A stretch of DNA of 15,989 nucleotides from Gulosibacter massiliensis (GCA_945901035.1 CAMDKN010000008.1:1-15989); one strand, 5' to 3'. Shown: positions 1 through 6,212, counted from the stretch's first letter. Translations and numbers: made by a program. Notes: generated by a model not told the origin, from the sequence alone.

Positions 1-432
1 GAATTCACTCTCCCCGACGCGTCGGGGGCTCACCACTCTCTTTCCGAGTTCGATGGAAAGAACGTCATCGTCTACTTTTACCCCAAGGCGATGACTCCCG
101 GCTGCACGACGCAGGCCTGTGATTTCCGCGACAACATGGCCGCGTTCACGGGCAAGAACTACGTCGTGATTGGGATTTCACCCGACCCCGGCAAAGACCT
201 CCAGAAATTCGCCGAAGACGAAGACCTTCCGTTCCTCTTACTGGGTAACGAGGACAAGTCCGTGCTCAAGGCCTACGGTGCGTTCGGAACCAAAAACATG
301 TACGGCAAAGAGGTCCAGGGCGTCATCCGCTCGACGTTCGTCATCGACGGTAGCGGTGTCATCACCCACGCGCTCTACAACGTCAAGGCCACCGGCCACG
401 TCGACATGTTGCGCGAAAAGCTCGGGGTCTAA
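1..432 (+). CDS. bcp: Thioredoxin-dependent thiol peroxidase, Bcp/PrxQ type (5' end missing)
   Basis: This is the C-terminal 143 residues of an atypical 2-Cys peroxiredoxin, which reduces peroxides in the cytosol using thioredoxin. The frame is open from the first base of the window, so the N-terminus lies upstream. What is visible reads FTLPDASG, then the strand VIVYFYPKAMTPGCTTQACDF. The TPGCT cysteine is the peroxidatic cysteine, and the second cysteine five residues later matches the resolving cysteine of Bcp-type enzymes. The rest (GISPDP, a later STFVIDGSGVI segment) follows the family, whose members are about 155 residues, so only some 10-15 residues are missing. The apparent ATG at 91 is inside the catalytic motif and is not the start. 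Its TAA stop shares bases with the stop codon of the converging transporter gene, so no intergenic terminator is possible. Confidence 0.95.
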   Translation, partial: EFTLPDASGAHHSLSEFDGKNVIVYFYPKAMTPGCTTQACDFRDNMAAFTGKNYVVIGISPDPGKDLQKFAEDEDLPFLLLGNEDKSVLKAYGAFGTKNMYGKEVQGVIRSTFVIDGSGVITHALYNVKATGHVDMLREKLGV

Positions 433-1145
433 ACGACCGCCGTATTGAACAGCGAGCCGATGGCGAAGGTCACCGCAAGGGCGGCCGAACCACCGATCAC
501 GATTCGAACAACCGACTTCCACATCGAACTTCCCCCCAGATAAGCACCCGCTGCTCCGGTCGCCGCAAGAGCGACAATCGACGCAACGATGGTGAGGGTC
601 AGTCGCCAATCGGGTGCTGCCAGAATTGTCGTCAAGAACGGCAGTGCGGCCCCTGCGAGAAACGAGCCGGTCGACGACAACGCCGCGTGCCACGGGTTCA
701 CGATGTGCAGCTCAAGAATGTTCAATTCGGCTTCAAGGTGGGCACGAATCGGGTCGTGGTCCGTGAGCTCTTGGGCCACCTTTTTGGCCGTAATCGGGCT
801 CAGGCCCTTGTGTTCGTAAATCGCCTGCAGTTCCGACAGTTCCTCGTCGGGGTGGTCCACCAGTTCCCGCTTTTCTTTAGCGATGAGCGACAACTCGCTG
901 TCCCGCTGGCTGCTGACCGAGACGTACTCGCCCAGTCCCATCGAAATCGAACCGGCGGCGAGGCCCGCGACGCCCGCAATGAGAATCGCGTTGGTGTCCG
1001 ACGTGGCGGCCGCGATTCCCACGAGCAGCGCGGCGATGGACACAATCCCGTCGTTCGCTCCGAGCACTCCCGCCCGCAACCAATTCAACCGAGCGATGTG
1101 CGGTCCGCGGTGGGGCTCAAACGGACTCATGGAATATTCGGTCAT
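429..1145 (-). CDS. VIT1/CCC1-family Fe(II)/Mn(II) transporter
   Basis: A 238-residue integral membrane protein of the VIT family (formerly DUF125), which exports or sequesters iron or manganese. About five helices are visible, near residues 24-47, 53-75, 157-177, 183-204 and 212-234. The first carries the family signature GANDGIVS, and the second runs into SISMGLGEYVSVSSQRD. Between helices 2 and 3 lies a charged loop (residues 76-155) rich in Glu and His, matching the cytosolic metal-binding domain of VIT1 proteins. The first ATG (1145) is used here; a second ATG five codons in (1130) is possible, and neither has a strong Shine-Dalgarno sequence. The stop overlaps that of bcp. A candidate iron-regulator box lies about 33 bp upstream. 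Proximity to a peroxidase fits an oxidative and metal stress theme, but the two genes converge and cannot be co-transcribed. Confidence 0.92.
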   Translation of the reverse strand: MTEYSMSPFEPHRGPHIARLNWLRAGVLGANDGIVSIAALLVGIAAATSDTNAILIAGVAGLAAGSISMGLGEYVSVSSQRDSELSLIAKEKRELVDHPDEELSELQAIYEHKGLSPITAKKVAQELTDHDPIRAHLEAELNILELHIVNPWHAALSSTGSFLAGAALPFLTTILAAPDWRLTLTIVASIVALAATGAAGAYLGGSSMWKSVVRIVIGGSAALAVTFAIGSLFNTAVV

Positions 1146-1177
1146 AGCGCTAATCCAAGCAACTCCCGCGAGGAAAA

Positions 1178-1196
1178 TCTAGAAAGGCGAACCTTA
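1178..1196 (-). promoter_or_regulatory. Possible DtxR/IdeR-type iron box upstream of the VIT transporter gene
   Basis: On the minus strand this 19-bp segment matches the DtxR/IdeR consensus TTAGGTTAGCCTAACCTAA at 12 of 19 positions by hand alignment. The left half (AAGGTT) and the central GCCT are best, and the right half is poor. A weak -10-like TAGATT overlaps its downstream end, so a bound repressor would cover the promoter. Iron control of a VIT transporter would make biological sense, but the match is marginal. Confidence 0.25.
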
Positions 1197-1253
1197 CCTG
1201 CGGCACAGTGCGGGATCGATCGGCGCCGGTCCTGCGCGCACAGCGAATCGAAA

Positions 1254-1649
1254 TTATTCTTCGGGGTTCAAATGACGCGAGACGTCGCGGTTGAACAGCA
1301 TCAACACTGTGACTACCGTAGCCGGCACAATCAAGGCGAGAGCCAGTTCCCATCGTGGTTCGGTGCCCTGTGCCGATGCGATTCCAATCCCGATGACCGT
1401 CATTTGCCAGACGATGATGGCGCTGCGCGTCGACGAGGCCCCGCGCACAAACCACACGATCGCGGCCGACATCGCAGCCGCGGACGCGACAATCATGATG
1501 TCGAGGAAAATTGCTCCGGCCAACGAATTCGAGGGCTGGGTGATCGTGTCGATGATGAAAATCACACCGACGCCCCAGAGCCCGAGGGTTTGAAGTCCCA
1601 GAATCGCGGCGGTCACCACGACGGGGAACGTCCAGCGGGATTTGCTCAC
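1254..1649 (-). CDS. Small four-helix membrane protein, function unknown
   Basis: A 131-residue hydrophobic protein that I do not recognise beyond its being a membrane protein typical of actinobacterial genomes. Four probable transmembrane segments lie near residues 7-32, 43-66, 78-93 and 101-120. Short charged loops separate them (RGASSTRS after the second, QGTEPRWE before the fourth), and the C-terminal tail is charged (FNRDVSRHLNPEE). The start is a GTG, with GAGAGA about eight bases upstream as a modest ribosome-binding site. It sits 108 bp upstream of the VIT gene on the same strand, so co-transcription is possible. No catalytic or ligand-binding motif is visible. Gene confidence is good, functional confidence is nil. 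Confidence 0.8.
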   Translation of the reverse strand: MSKSRWTFPVVVTAAILGLQTLGLWGVGVIFIIDTITQPSNSLAGAIFLDIMIVASAAAMSAAIVWFVRGASSTRSAIIVWQMTVIGIGIASAQGTEPRWELALALIVPATVVTVLMLFNRDVSRHLNPEE

Positions 1650-1814
1650 ACACCGATTCTCTCAAAAAACCCTTGACCAGAAGCCCTTTTCGTGAGAACC
1701 TGTTAGAAGTTAATGTTCGCGCCCGATGATGCGTGCGGTTGATAACACTTCCTGTCCCACCAATTCGCCTAAATTTTGGCGTTCGCCGGCCCAAAAACGT
1801 GCCGACACTGTATG

Positions 1815-1820
1815 AAGGAG
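1815..1820 (+). promoter_or_regulatory. Ribosome-binding site fixing the whiB1 start
   Basis: AAGGAG is followed by six bases and then ATG at 1827. This sets the whiB1 start at 1827 rather than the in-frame ATG at 1776, which would add 17 residues not seen in WhiB1. The 177-bp stretch upstream (1650-1826), shared with the divergent membrane-protein gene, must hold the whiB1 promoter. I could not find a -35/-10 pair with acceptable spacing there. Confidence 0.8.
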
Positions 1821-1826
1821 ACCCCC

Positions 1827-2075
1827 ATGGACTGGCGCGATAAATCCGCTTGCCTCACGGTCGACCCGGAACTGTTTTTCCCCGTCGGCAACACCGGCCC
1901 CGCCCTCGACCAAATCGAAAAAGCAAAACAGGTTTGTGCACAGTGCCCGGTCATCGAAAACTGCCTTCAGTACGCCATGGACTCCAACCAGGATTCCGGC
2001 GTGTGGGGTGGACTGAGCGAAGACGAACGTCGCGCGCTCAAGCGCCGTGCCGCTCGCGCACGTCGCGCGTCCTAG
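1827..2075 (+). CDS. whiB1: WhiB1-type iron-sulfur transcriptional regulator
   Basis: An 82-residue Wbl protein. Four cysteines at residues 9, 37, 40 and 46 form the C-x27-C-x2-C-x5-C ligand set for a [4Fe-4S] cluster, followed by the Wbl turn GVWGG (58-62) and a basic DNA-contacting tail (RRALKRRAARARRAS). The opening MDWRDKSAC, the central DPELFFPVGN and the segment QDSGVWGGLSEDERRALKRR match mycobacterial WhiB1 as I remember it, so the orthology is firm. In Mycobacterium tuberculosis WhiB1 is essential, NO-responsive and works with the primary sigma factor; a similar role is inferred here. It converges with pdtaS, the same neighbourhood as Rv3219-Rv3220c, and a strong hairpin terminator separates the two. 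Confidence 0.97.
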   Translation: MDWRDKSACLTVDPELFFPVGNTGPALDQIEKAKQVCAQCPVIENCLQYAMDSNQDSGVWGGLSEDERRALKRRAARARRAS

Positions 2076-2087
2076 AGGCCGTAATTC

Positions 2088-2111
2088 GAATCGCCCCTTC
2101 GGGGGAGATTC
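2088..2111. terminator. Hairpin terminator shared by whiB1 and pdtaS
   Basis: Arms GAATC and GATTC enclose a second stem CCCC/GGGG with a TTCG tetraloop; one G-A mismatch separates the two stem parts. The hairpin sits wholly in the 37-bp gap between the two converging stop codons. The TTCG loop makes it very stable as RNA. On the plus strand it is followed by a short T-containing stretch (CGTCATTTAA). It can act in both directions. Confidence 0.8.
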
Positions 2112-2112
2112 G

Positions 2113-3600
2113 TCATTTAACTCCGGTCGCCACGGCAACGTAACGCAACGGGATGTCAATCGAAACCACGGTCCCGCCGTGAGCGCCGTTCGCCCAGTCG
2201 ATTTCGGCGGTCAGTTCATTTTTCACGAGCGTCGTCACAATTTGAGTCCCGAGCCCTTGGCCGACCGTCGACAGATCGATTCCGCGCCCATTGTCCATCA
2301 CCGACACTTTCAAATGGTCCACCGAACGCTCGGCGCGGATGACAACCGATCCTCCGTCGGTATCGGGCAATCCGTGTTCGACTGCGTTGGTGATCAGTTC
2401 TGTGAGGACAACGGCAAGAGGGGTTGCGAACTCGCTCGGCAAAAATCCGAATTGGCCCTCGATAACCGGACGAATCGTGGGTCCGCCCGTGTTCGCGACC
2501 TCGGCCGCGAGCGGTGCTACTCGAGCGGCAACGTCGTCGAAGTCCACCGACTGAGCCAACCCCGAGGCCAGAGCATCGTGGACGACGGCGATCGCTTCAA
2601 CGCGGCGCATCGCTTGGGATAGAGCGTCTTTCACGTCGGCGGTTTTCGTGCGCCGAGATTGAATCCGCAACAGTGACGCCACGGTTTGCAGATTGTTCTT
2701 GACCCGATGGTGAATCTCGCGAATCGTGGCGTTTTTGCTCACCAACTCGCGTTCTTGACGACGCAAATCGGTGACATCGCGCAACAGCAAAATCGCGCCG
2801 ATTCGCTCGCCGTCCTGTCGCAACGGAATGCCGCGCACCACGGTCGTCATCTGACCGACCTGGAAGTCGGCTTGCCACGGCACTCGCCCACCGATGACCA
2901 TGGGCAGCATTTCGTCCGCCGCGAGTTCCTGGGTGTTTCCCAGGCGAGTCACCACCTCGACGAGGTTCGTCCCTTCCATCGGCGTCGAATACCCGAGCCG
3001 GTTGAAGACGGACAGCGCATTGGGGCTGGCATACGTCACTGTCCCCTCGGGATCCAGTTTGATGAGGCCGTCCGACGCACGCGGCGCACCCAGTTTGGGA
3101 AGTTCGCGTTGGGACGGATCGGGGAAATCCCCCGCGGCGATCATCGAATAAATCTGTTCCGCCGATTCGATGAACGATTGAGACTGCCGGTTGGTCGGAT
3201 TCCCCGAAACGAGGGTGTGCCGAGTGAGCACCGCGATGGGGGCAGAACCGCCGCTGCGGCGAATCGGAATCGCGCGGACCTGCGTCGCTGTTTCGTCGAA
3301 CCAGATCGGTTCGGTCGGTTCGACCATCGTTCCGCGACGTTCGCATTCGTCGACCAATTTTTCCCAGGTGTCACTGATCAGCGTTCCGACGATGTCGCGA
3401 TAAAAAACGGTGCTCGCGGTGCTGGCGCGAAACAGCGCGACCGCGACCCACGCATTGTCCGTCGTTCGCACCCACATCGCGATGTCGGCGAGGGACAGGT
3501 CAGCGACAATCTGCCCTTCCCGGACCAAATCCTGCAGCCACTCCACGTCGACGGGGTCCAGATTGGCCCGCTCGGCGACGATCTCGGAGAGGGTGAGCAT
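2113..3600 (-). CDS. pdtaS: PdtaS-type cytosolic sensor histidine kinase
   Basis: A 495-residue soluble histidine kinase of the HisKA_2/HWE-like class. Layout: N-terminal GAF-like domain (about 1-155), PAS domain (about 170-280, ending ILLLRDVTDLRRQE), phosphoacceptor helix with EIHHRVKNNLQTVASLLR (His297/298), and a C-terminal GHKL ATPase with N-box ELITNAVEHG (Asn405), G1 DNGRG (436-440) and G2 GQGLGTQ (448-453). There is no transmembrane segment. In mycobacteria PdtaS phosphorylates PdtaR, an ANTAR RNA-binding antiterminator; no pdtaR is present in this window, as usual for this pair. It is the last gene of an operon with the SAF and CpaE-like genes, nine bases after the latter's stop. The ATG lacks a clear Shine-Dalgarno sequence, so translational coupling is likely. 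Confidence 0.95.
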   Translation of the reverse strand: MLTLSEIVAERANLDPVDVEWLQDLVREGQIVADLSLADIAMWVRTTDNAWVAVALFRASTASTVFYRDIVGTLISDTWEKLVDECERRGTMVEPTEPIWFDETATQVRAIPIRRSGGSAPIAVLTRHTLVSGNPTNRQSQSFIESAEQIYSMIAAGDFPDPSQRELPKLGAPRASDGLIKLDPEGTVTYASPNALSVFNRLGYSTPMEGTNLVEVVTRLGNTQELAADEMLPMVIGGRVPWQADFQVGQMTTVVRGIPLRQDGERIGAILLLRDVTDLRRQERELVSKNATIREIHHRVKNNLQTVASLLRIQSRRTKTADVKDALSQAMRRVEAIAVVHDALASGLAQSVDFDDVAARVAPLAAEVANTGGPTIRPVIEGQFGFLPSEFATPLAVVLTELITNAVEHGLPDTDGGSVVIRAERSVDHLKVSVMDNGRGIDLSTVGQGLGTQIVTTLVKNELTAEIDWANGAHGGTVVSIDIPLRYVAVATGVK

Positions 3601-3609
3601 GGGTCAAGG

Positions 3610-4728
3610 TTACCGCCGCCAGCGGGACCGTCGCGGTGGGTTCACCGTGAGACCGACGGTGCGGGCAATTGCGCGCCATGGTCCCGGCTGGGTTCGCGCT
3701 CGACCGAGTGCATCGTCCACACCGCGACGGGAATCAGCTGGAATCGATGCGCTCACACGATGCTCAGTGAACCGGTGAATTACACCCGTGGCGTCGCCGC
3801 CGTCACCCCGAGCGACGCGATTCAACACAAGGGTGGGTGACGCGCACAAACCCTTGATTTCGTCGAGCCCTCGAATGATCCGCGAAACACCGACCGCGTC
3901 GGATGTGCCGACCGCGACGACCGAGTCGGCCAGTTGCAACACGACGCGGGTGGTCCCGTCGCGCTGGGGTGCGTCCTCAATCCACTCGTTGTCCTCCACG
4001 CCGAATCCCGCGTCCACGATGACGACGTCGAACAGCGTGGACAGAAGTCCGATGACCGCACGAGCCTTCGGGGGAGCGACCTCCGCCCAGCGCGACGCGC
4101 GGGGAAGTCCGGTCAAAACCGAGAACCGGACACCGTCCTGATTGACCTTCGCGCTAAGTCGTGCGACTTCGTCCGAGGTCAGTTCGCCGCGACCGGCGAG
4201 GCGGCAGGCAGCGGCGAAACCCGGAGTGTCATCCACCAGATTCAGCGCTATCGCAATAGATGAACCGCGGGTGTCGAGGTCACACAGGACGACCGACAAC
4301 CCCGACAGGGAACACACCGTTGCCAACGAGATTGCTGTCGTCGTTATTCCCGGTGAGCCAACGGGTCCCCACACTGTGATGACCCGTGCGGCGCTTGTTG
4401 TCGACGACTCGGACGGTGACTCTACCGGTGGTATTTGGTGGACGCTCCGCACCGCGGTCACTCCCGCCAACGCATCCGCCCAGGCGTGCATGCCGTCCGA
4501 TTCGGCAATTGCGTAGATCCGACTGACGGATTCCGGACTCAACGTCAGTACTTCCTCGGTCAAAAATGCGACGCTGGCTTCGGACACCAAAACGTCGATG
4601 GGGTCGCTCGTGACGCGCGCAATCGCCTCGGGCACCGAGTCGACTCCCCATCGCACCTCCGCCCATTGCCGAAGAACGTCCAGATCCTCACGGCGTGACG
4701 ACGGCCCCAGGATACCGACTGTGGTCAC
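3610..4728 (-). CDS. CpaE/MinD-like protein with degenerate P-loop
   Basis: A 372-residue protein of the ParA/MinD/CpaE superfamily. The N-terminal 100 residues resemble the receiver-like part of CpaE without a clear phosphorylation site. Then come a linker and the ATPase-like domain: P-loop region GPVGSPGITTT (121-131), switch I-type CDLDTRG (149-155), Walker B VVIVDAG (235-241) and the segment TGLPRASRW (206-214). Both lysines of the canonical KGGxGKT loop are replaced (Val123 and Ile128), so ATP hydrolysis in the usual way is doubtful. The C-terminus is basic (PPRRSRWRR). It starts with GTG, overlapping the SAF-gene stop as GTGA, and so is translationally coupled. This pairing recalls the CpaB/CpaE of pilus loci, but no pilin, secretin or CpaF gene is nearby. 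The cellular role is unknown. Confidence 0.85.
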   Translation of the reverse strand: MTTVGILGPSSRREDLDVLRQWAEVRWGVDSVPEAIARVTSDPIDVLVSEASVAFLTEEVLTLSPESVSRIYAIAESDGMHAWADALAGVTAVRSVHQIPPVESPSESSTTSAARVITVWGPVGSPGITTTAISLATVCSLSGLSVVLCDLDTRGSSIAIALNLVDDTPGFAAACRLAGRGELTSDEVARLSAKVNQDGVRFSVLTGLPRASRWAEVAPPKARAVIGLLSTLFDVVIVDAGFGVEDNEWIEDAPQRDGTTRVVLQLADSVVAVGTSDAVGVSRIIRGLDEIKGLCASPTLVLNRVARGDGGDATGVIHRFTEHRVSASIPADSRRGVDDALGRARTQPGPWRAIARTVGLTVNPPRRSRWRR

Positions 4729-5312
4729 GGCGTCTCCCCTTCGGTTGCGACCATCATGTGCGACGAGCCAATCGCCGACAGCACTCGGTCAACTTCGAAT
4801 GCGCCCACCAGTAACGTCAGTGCGGTGCCCCCGCCGAGCCCGCTCTCGACCACCCCCAGGACGATTGCGTTTCGCGCGACCGCGATGGGCGGTGACATTT
4901 CATCCGCGTCAACAGCCCAGAGTTCGATCGCCGAACCACGCACGATTGTCGTGGGTGGGATGATGCCGAGAGGGACGGAAACGCGCACTCGTGACTCAGG
5001 AATTGCTTCCAGCATCCGGGACGAGATCAATTCGCCATCACCGATGTCGACCCCCGCGACGCGGCCAATCACGTCCTCGGCGACGAGAACTGACCCCGGT
5101 GGTGTCGGACTGACACGCCCTTCGCGCAGGGACTCGGCGGTGATGATGGTTCCGGCGGGGAGAAAAGTCGCCGCCATCACAATCCGATTGCCCGGCGCGG
5201 AAGAACGAACGACGAGAGTGACTCCGACGACGCTCGCGACGATGAGAACCAGTCCGACGAGAGTCCGTGGGGTTCTGGTGAGGCGCTGCACGAGTGACCT
5301 GAAAAATGACAT
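4725..5312 (-). CDS. SAF-domain membrane protein, CpaB/RcpC-like
   Basis: A 195-residue protein with a short basic cytoplasmic N-terminus, one transmembrane helix (residues 17-35) and an extracytoplasmic SAF domain (about 44-104, from IVMAATFLPAGTIITAESL to the GDGELISSRML turn). A beta-rich tail follows (VRVSVPLGIIPPTTIVRG). SAF domains occur in CpaB/RcpC of Flp pili and in flagellar FlgA, where they contact cell-wall polymers or assembling subunits. Here only the CpaE-like partner is present. The start is set by AAAGGAAG just upstream of ATG 5312; the longer frame to 5375 has no such signal. It is the first gene of the three-gene operon ending with pdtaS, and its promoter must lie in the 112-bp gap shared with the divergent HTH gene. 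Confidence 0.88.
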   Translation of the reverse strand: MSFFRSLVQRLTRTPRTLVGLVLIVASVVGVTLVVRSSAPGNRIVMAATFLPAGTIITAESLREGRVSPTPPGSVLVAEDVIGRVAGVDIGDGELISSRMLEAIPESRVRVSVPLGIIPPTTIVRGSAIELWAVDADEMSPPIAVARNAIVLGVVESGLGGGTALTLLVGAFEVDRVLSAIGSSHMMVATEGETP

Positions 5313-5316
5313 AGCA

Positions 5317-5324
5317 CTTCCTTT
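5317..5324 (-). promoter_or_regulatory. Ribosome-binding site of the SAF-domain gene
   Basis: AAAGGAAG on the minus strand lies four bases before the ATG at 5312 and is the strongest Shine-Dalgarno sequence in this operon. It decides the start in favour of 5312. Confidence 0.75.
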
Positions 5325-5368
5325 CTGGGACCATCGTGAAATGTTCTGGCGGCGACCCGTCAGAGTTA

Positions 5369-5384
5369 TCCCCAATTACGGGGA
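5369..5384. repeat. Inverted repeat in the SAF/HTH divergent promoter region
   Basis: TCCCC and GGGGA are perfect 5-bp arms separated by AATTAC. The repeat lies midway between two divergent genes, 57 bp from the SAF start and 41 bp from the HTH start. A -10-like GATAAC for the SAF operon abuts it on the minus strand. The encoded HTH protein is a natural candidate to bind here, but this is inference only. Confidence 0.35.
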
Positions 5385-5388
5385 ATCC

Positions 5389-5418
5389 CTCGCCGACCGA
5401 GTGCTCCGGTGGCAGGCT
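5389..5418 (+). promoter_or_regulatory. Candidate promoter for a leaderless HTH-gene transcript
   Basis: CAGGCT (5413-5418) lies six bases before the ATG at 5425, the spacing expected of a -10 box for an mRNA starting at its own ATG. No Shine-Dalgarno sequence precedes the ATG. CTCGCC sits 18 bp upstream, and the same arrangement (CTCACC, 18 bp, TAGGCT, 6 bp, ATG) precedes the metallopeptidase gene at the right edge. The -35 is far from TTGACA, so this is tentative. Confidence 0.4.
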
Positions 5419-5424
5419 ACGACC

Positions 5425-5685
5425 ATGACCGATTGGCTGCTCTCCCTGCCCGATGTTGCCGAATCTCTCGGGTGCACACACGACGATGTGGCGACATTGA
5501 TTGCGCGTGGGGATCTCGGGGTTGCCCCCGGTACAACGCGTCGCGTGGCCCACTCAGAACTTCGTCGCTTTGTCGCGCACATGCAGAGCAGCGCTCTCAC
5601 GTTAGGGGTATCCCCGCTTTCCGTTCCATCCTTGATCGCGTCACAGCCGATTGGTGTCGGTGACGAGGATCACGCCGCACGCTGA
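5425..5685 (+). CDS. Small MerR/excisionase-like HTH DNA-binding protein
   Basis: An 86-residue protein. Residues 5-51 form a winged-helix-turn-helix of the excisionase/MerR-like (HTH_17) type: LLSLPDVAESLGCTHDDV (helix-turn-helix), then LIARGDLG, a wing around GTTRRVAHSELRRFVAHM, and a short tail with no recognisable domain. There is no effector-binding domain, as in BldC-like small regulators. The frame is open far upstream (to 4756), but that part is antisense to the SAF gene; ATG 5425 is chosen because the domain begins directly after it and a -10-like element has leaderless spacing. It is divergent from the SAF-CpaE-PdtaS operon and may regulate it and itself. Its last 45 bp overlap the 3' end of the converging two-repeat gene. 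Confidence 0.82.
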   Translation: MTDWLLSLPDVAESLGCTHDDVATLIARGDLGVAPGTTRRVAHSELRRFVAHMQSSALTLGVSPLSVPSLIASQPIGVGDEDHAAR

Positions 5686-6174
5686 CCACGGCAGAACCAC
5701 TCGCCCGCGATGGGTGGCCATCGACAGAGCGTCCCGCCACACGCCCGTGATTCGACCGGCGACCCCACCGCGGTCGTGCACAACGACGATGTTCGTGGCT
5801 CGGCGTTCGAGGTCTCGGAGGACCGCGCCGAACGGAACGAATTCAAAAAGTTGAGGGGCGAAACGACGACAACCGCACATTCCGTCCGCCGTGGCACGTT
5901 GGATGGCGTCGAAGTGAACGATTGCACGGTCGGGTGAGCCGCACAACACCCCGTCGACCCACATCATGCCGATTCGCCGAACGTGAAGTTGTTGGGTCAC
6001 GCTGGTGGCGAAGACACTCAGCGGGTAGTCATGCACCAATTCGAGAAGTGCGTCGCGGAAGTGGAATTGGGCTCGGCGATTTCGGTCAACTTCTCGTTGT
6101 TCATCGAGAACGGCGTTTTGCACCTCCGCGTCCCACAGCGAATTCAGTCCTAAAAAATCTTGATTTTCAGCCAT
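5641..6174 (-). CDS. Unrecognised protein with two similar beta-rich halves
   Basis: A 177-residue protein I cannot assign. A polar helical N-terminus (LWDAEVQNAVLDEQREVDRN) precedes two segments that resemble each other. The first runs from FRDALLELV to HFDAIQRA (residues 39-94 of this start), the second from FGAVLRDLE to WSACGVILV (115-171). Shared positions include F..(A)L..L, a V-rich strand, RIG/RIT, MW.D/VW.D, and a strand ending in a small residue. The strand order and glycine-turn pattern recall small Sm-like or SH3-like barrels, and in memory resemble small proteins found at this place in other Microbacteriaceae; both points are uncertain. A CGC pair (residues 100-102) sits between the halves. 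The longer ATG start (6204) is rejected because a good promoter makes ATG 6174 the likely 5' end of a leaderless mRNA. Confidence 0.72.
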   Translation of the reverse strand: MAENQDFLGLNSLWDAEVQNAVLDEQREVDRNRRAQFHFRDALLELVHDYPLSVFATSVTQQLHVRRIGMMWVDGVLCGSPDRAIVHFDAIQRATADGMCGCRRFAPQLFEFVPFGAVLRDLERRATNIVVVHDRGGVAGRITGVWRDALSMATHRGRVVLPWSACGVILVTDTNRL

Positions 6175-6181
6175 AGGTCGA

Positions 6182-6211
6182 AGAATATGGTGCACCACAA
6201 ACATCCGTCAA
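6182..6211 (-). promoter_or_regulatory. Promoter of the two-repeat protein gene (leaderless)
   Basis: On the minus strand, TTGACG (6211-6206, five of six matches to TTGACA), an 18-bp spacer and TATTCT (6187-6182, four of six matches to TATAAT). The ATG at 6174 begins seven bases after the -10, where transcription should start. This is the best sigma-70-type promoter I see in the window. Confidence 0.65.
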
Positions 6212-6212
6212 G

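Noticed and set aside
687..1676. Long plus-strand reading frame (329 codons) opposite the VIT and membrane-protein genes
   Set aside because: It is antisense to two well-supported genes, rich in Arg, Gly and His with no domain, as expected of shadow frames in high-GC DNA.
1745..1775. TTGATA (1739) with TAAATT (1770) as a whiB1 promoter
   Set aside because: The spacer would be 25 bp, far outside the usable range.
2597..3346. 249-codon minus-strand frame within pdtaS
   Set aside because: It is another frame of the same strand as pdtaS with a composition typical of frame-shifted high-GC code; the pdtaS domains are continuous, so there is no frameshift.
2686..3840. 384-codon plus-strand frame opposite pdtaS and the CpaE-like gene
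   Set aside because: It is a shadow of strongly recognised coding sequence; composition is Arg/His-rich and no start signal is present.
4756..5424. N-terminal extension of the HTH gene to 4756
   Set aside because: The extension is antisense to the SAF gene and Thr/Arg-rich. The HTH domain begins immediately after ATG 5425.
5605..5615. GGGG-TAT-CCCC palindrome inside the HTH gene, similar in base content to the 5369-5384 repeat
   Set aside because: The arm order is reversed relative to the intergenic repeat, the loop is only three bases, and it is within coding sequence; most likely chance.
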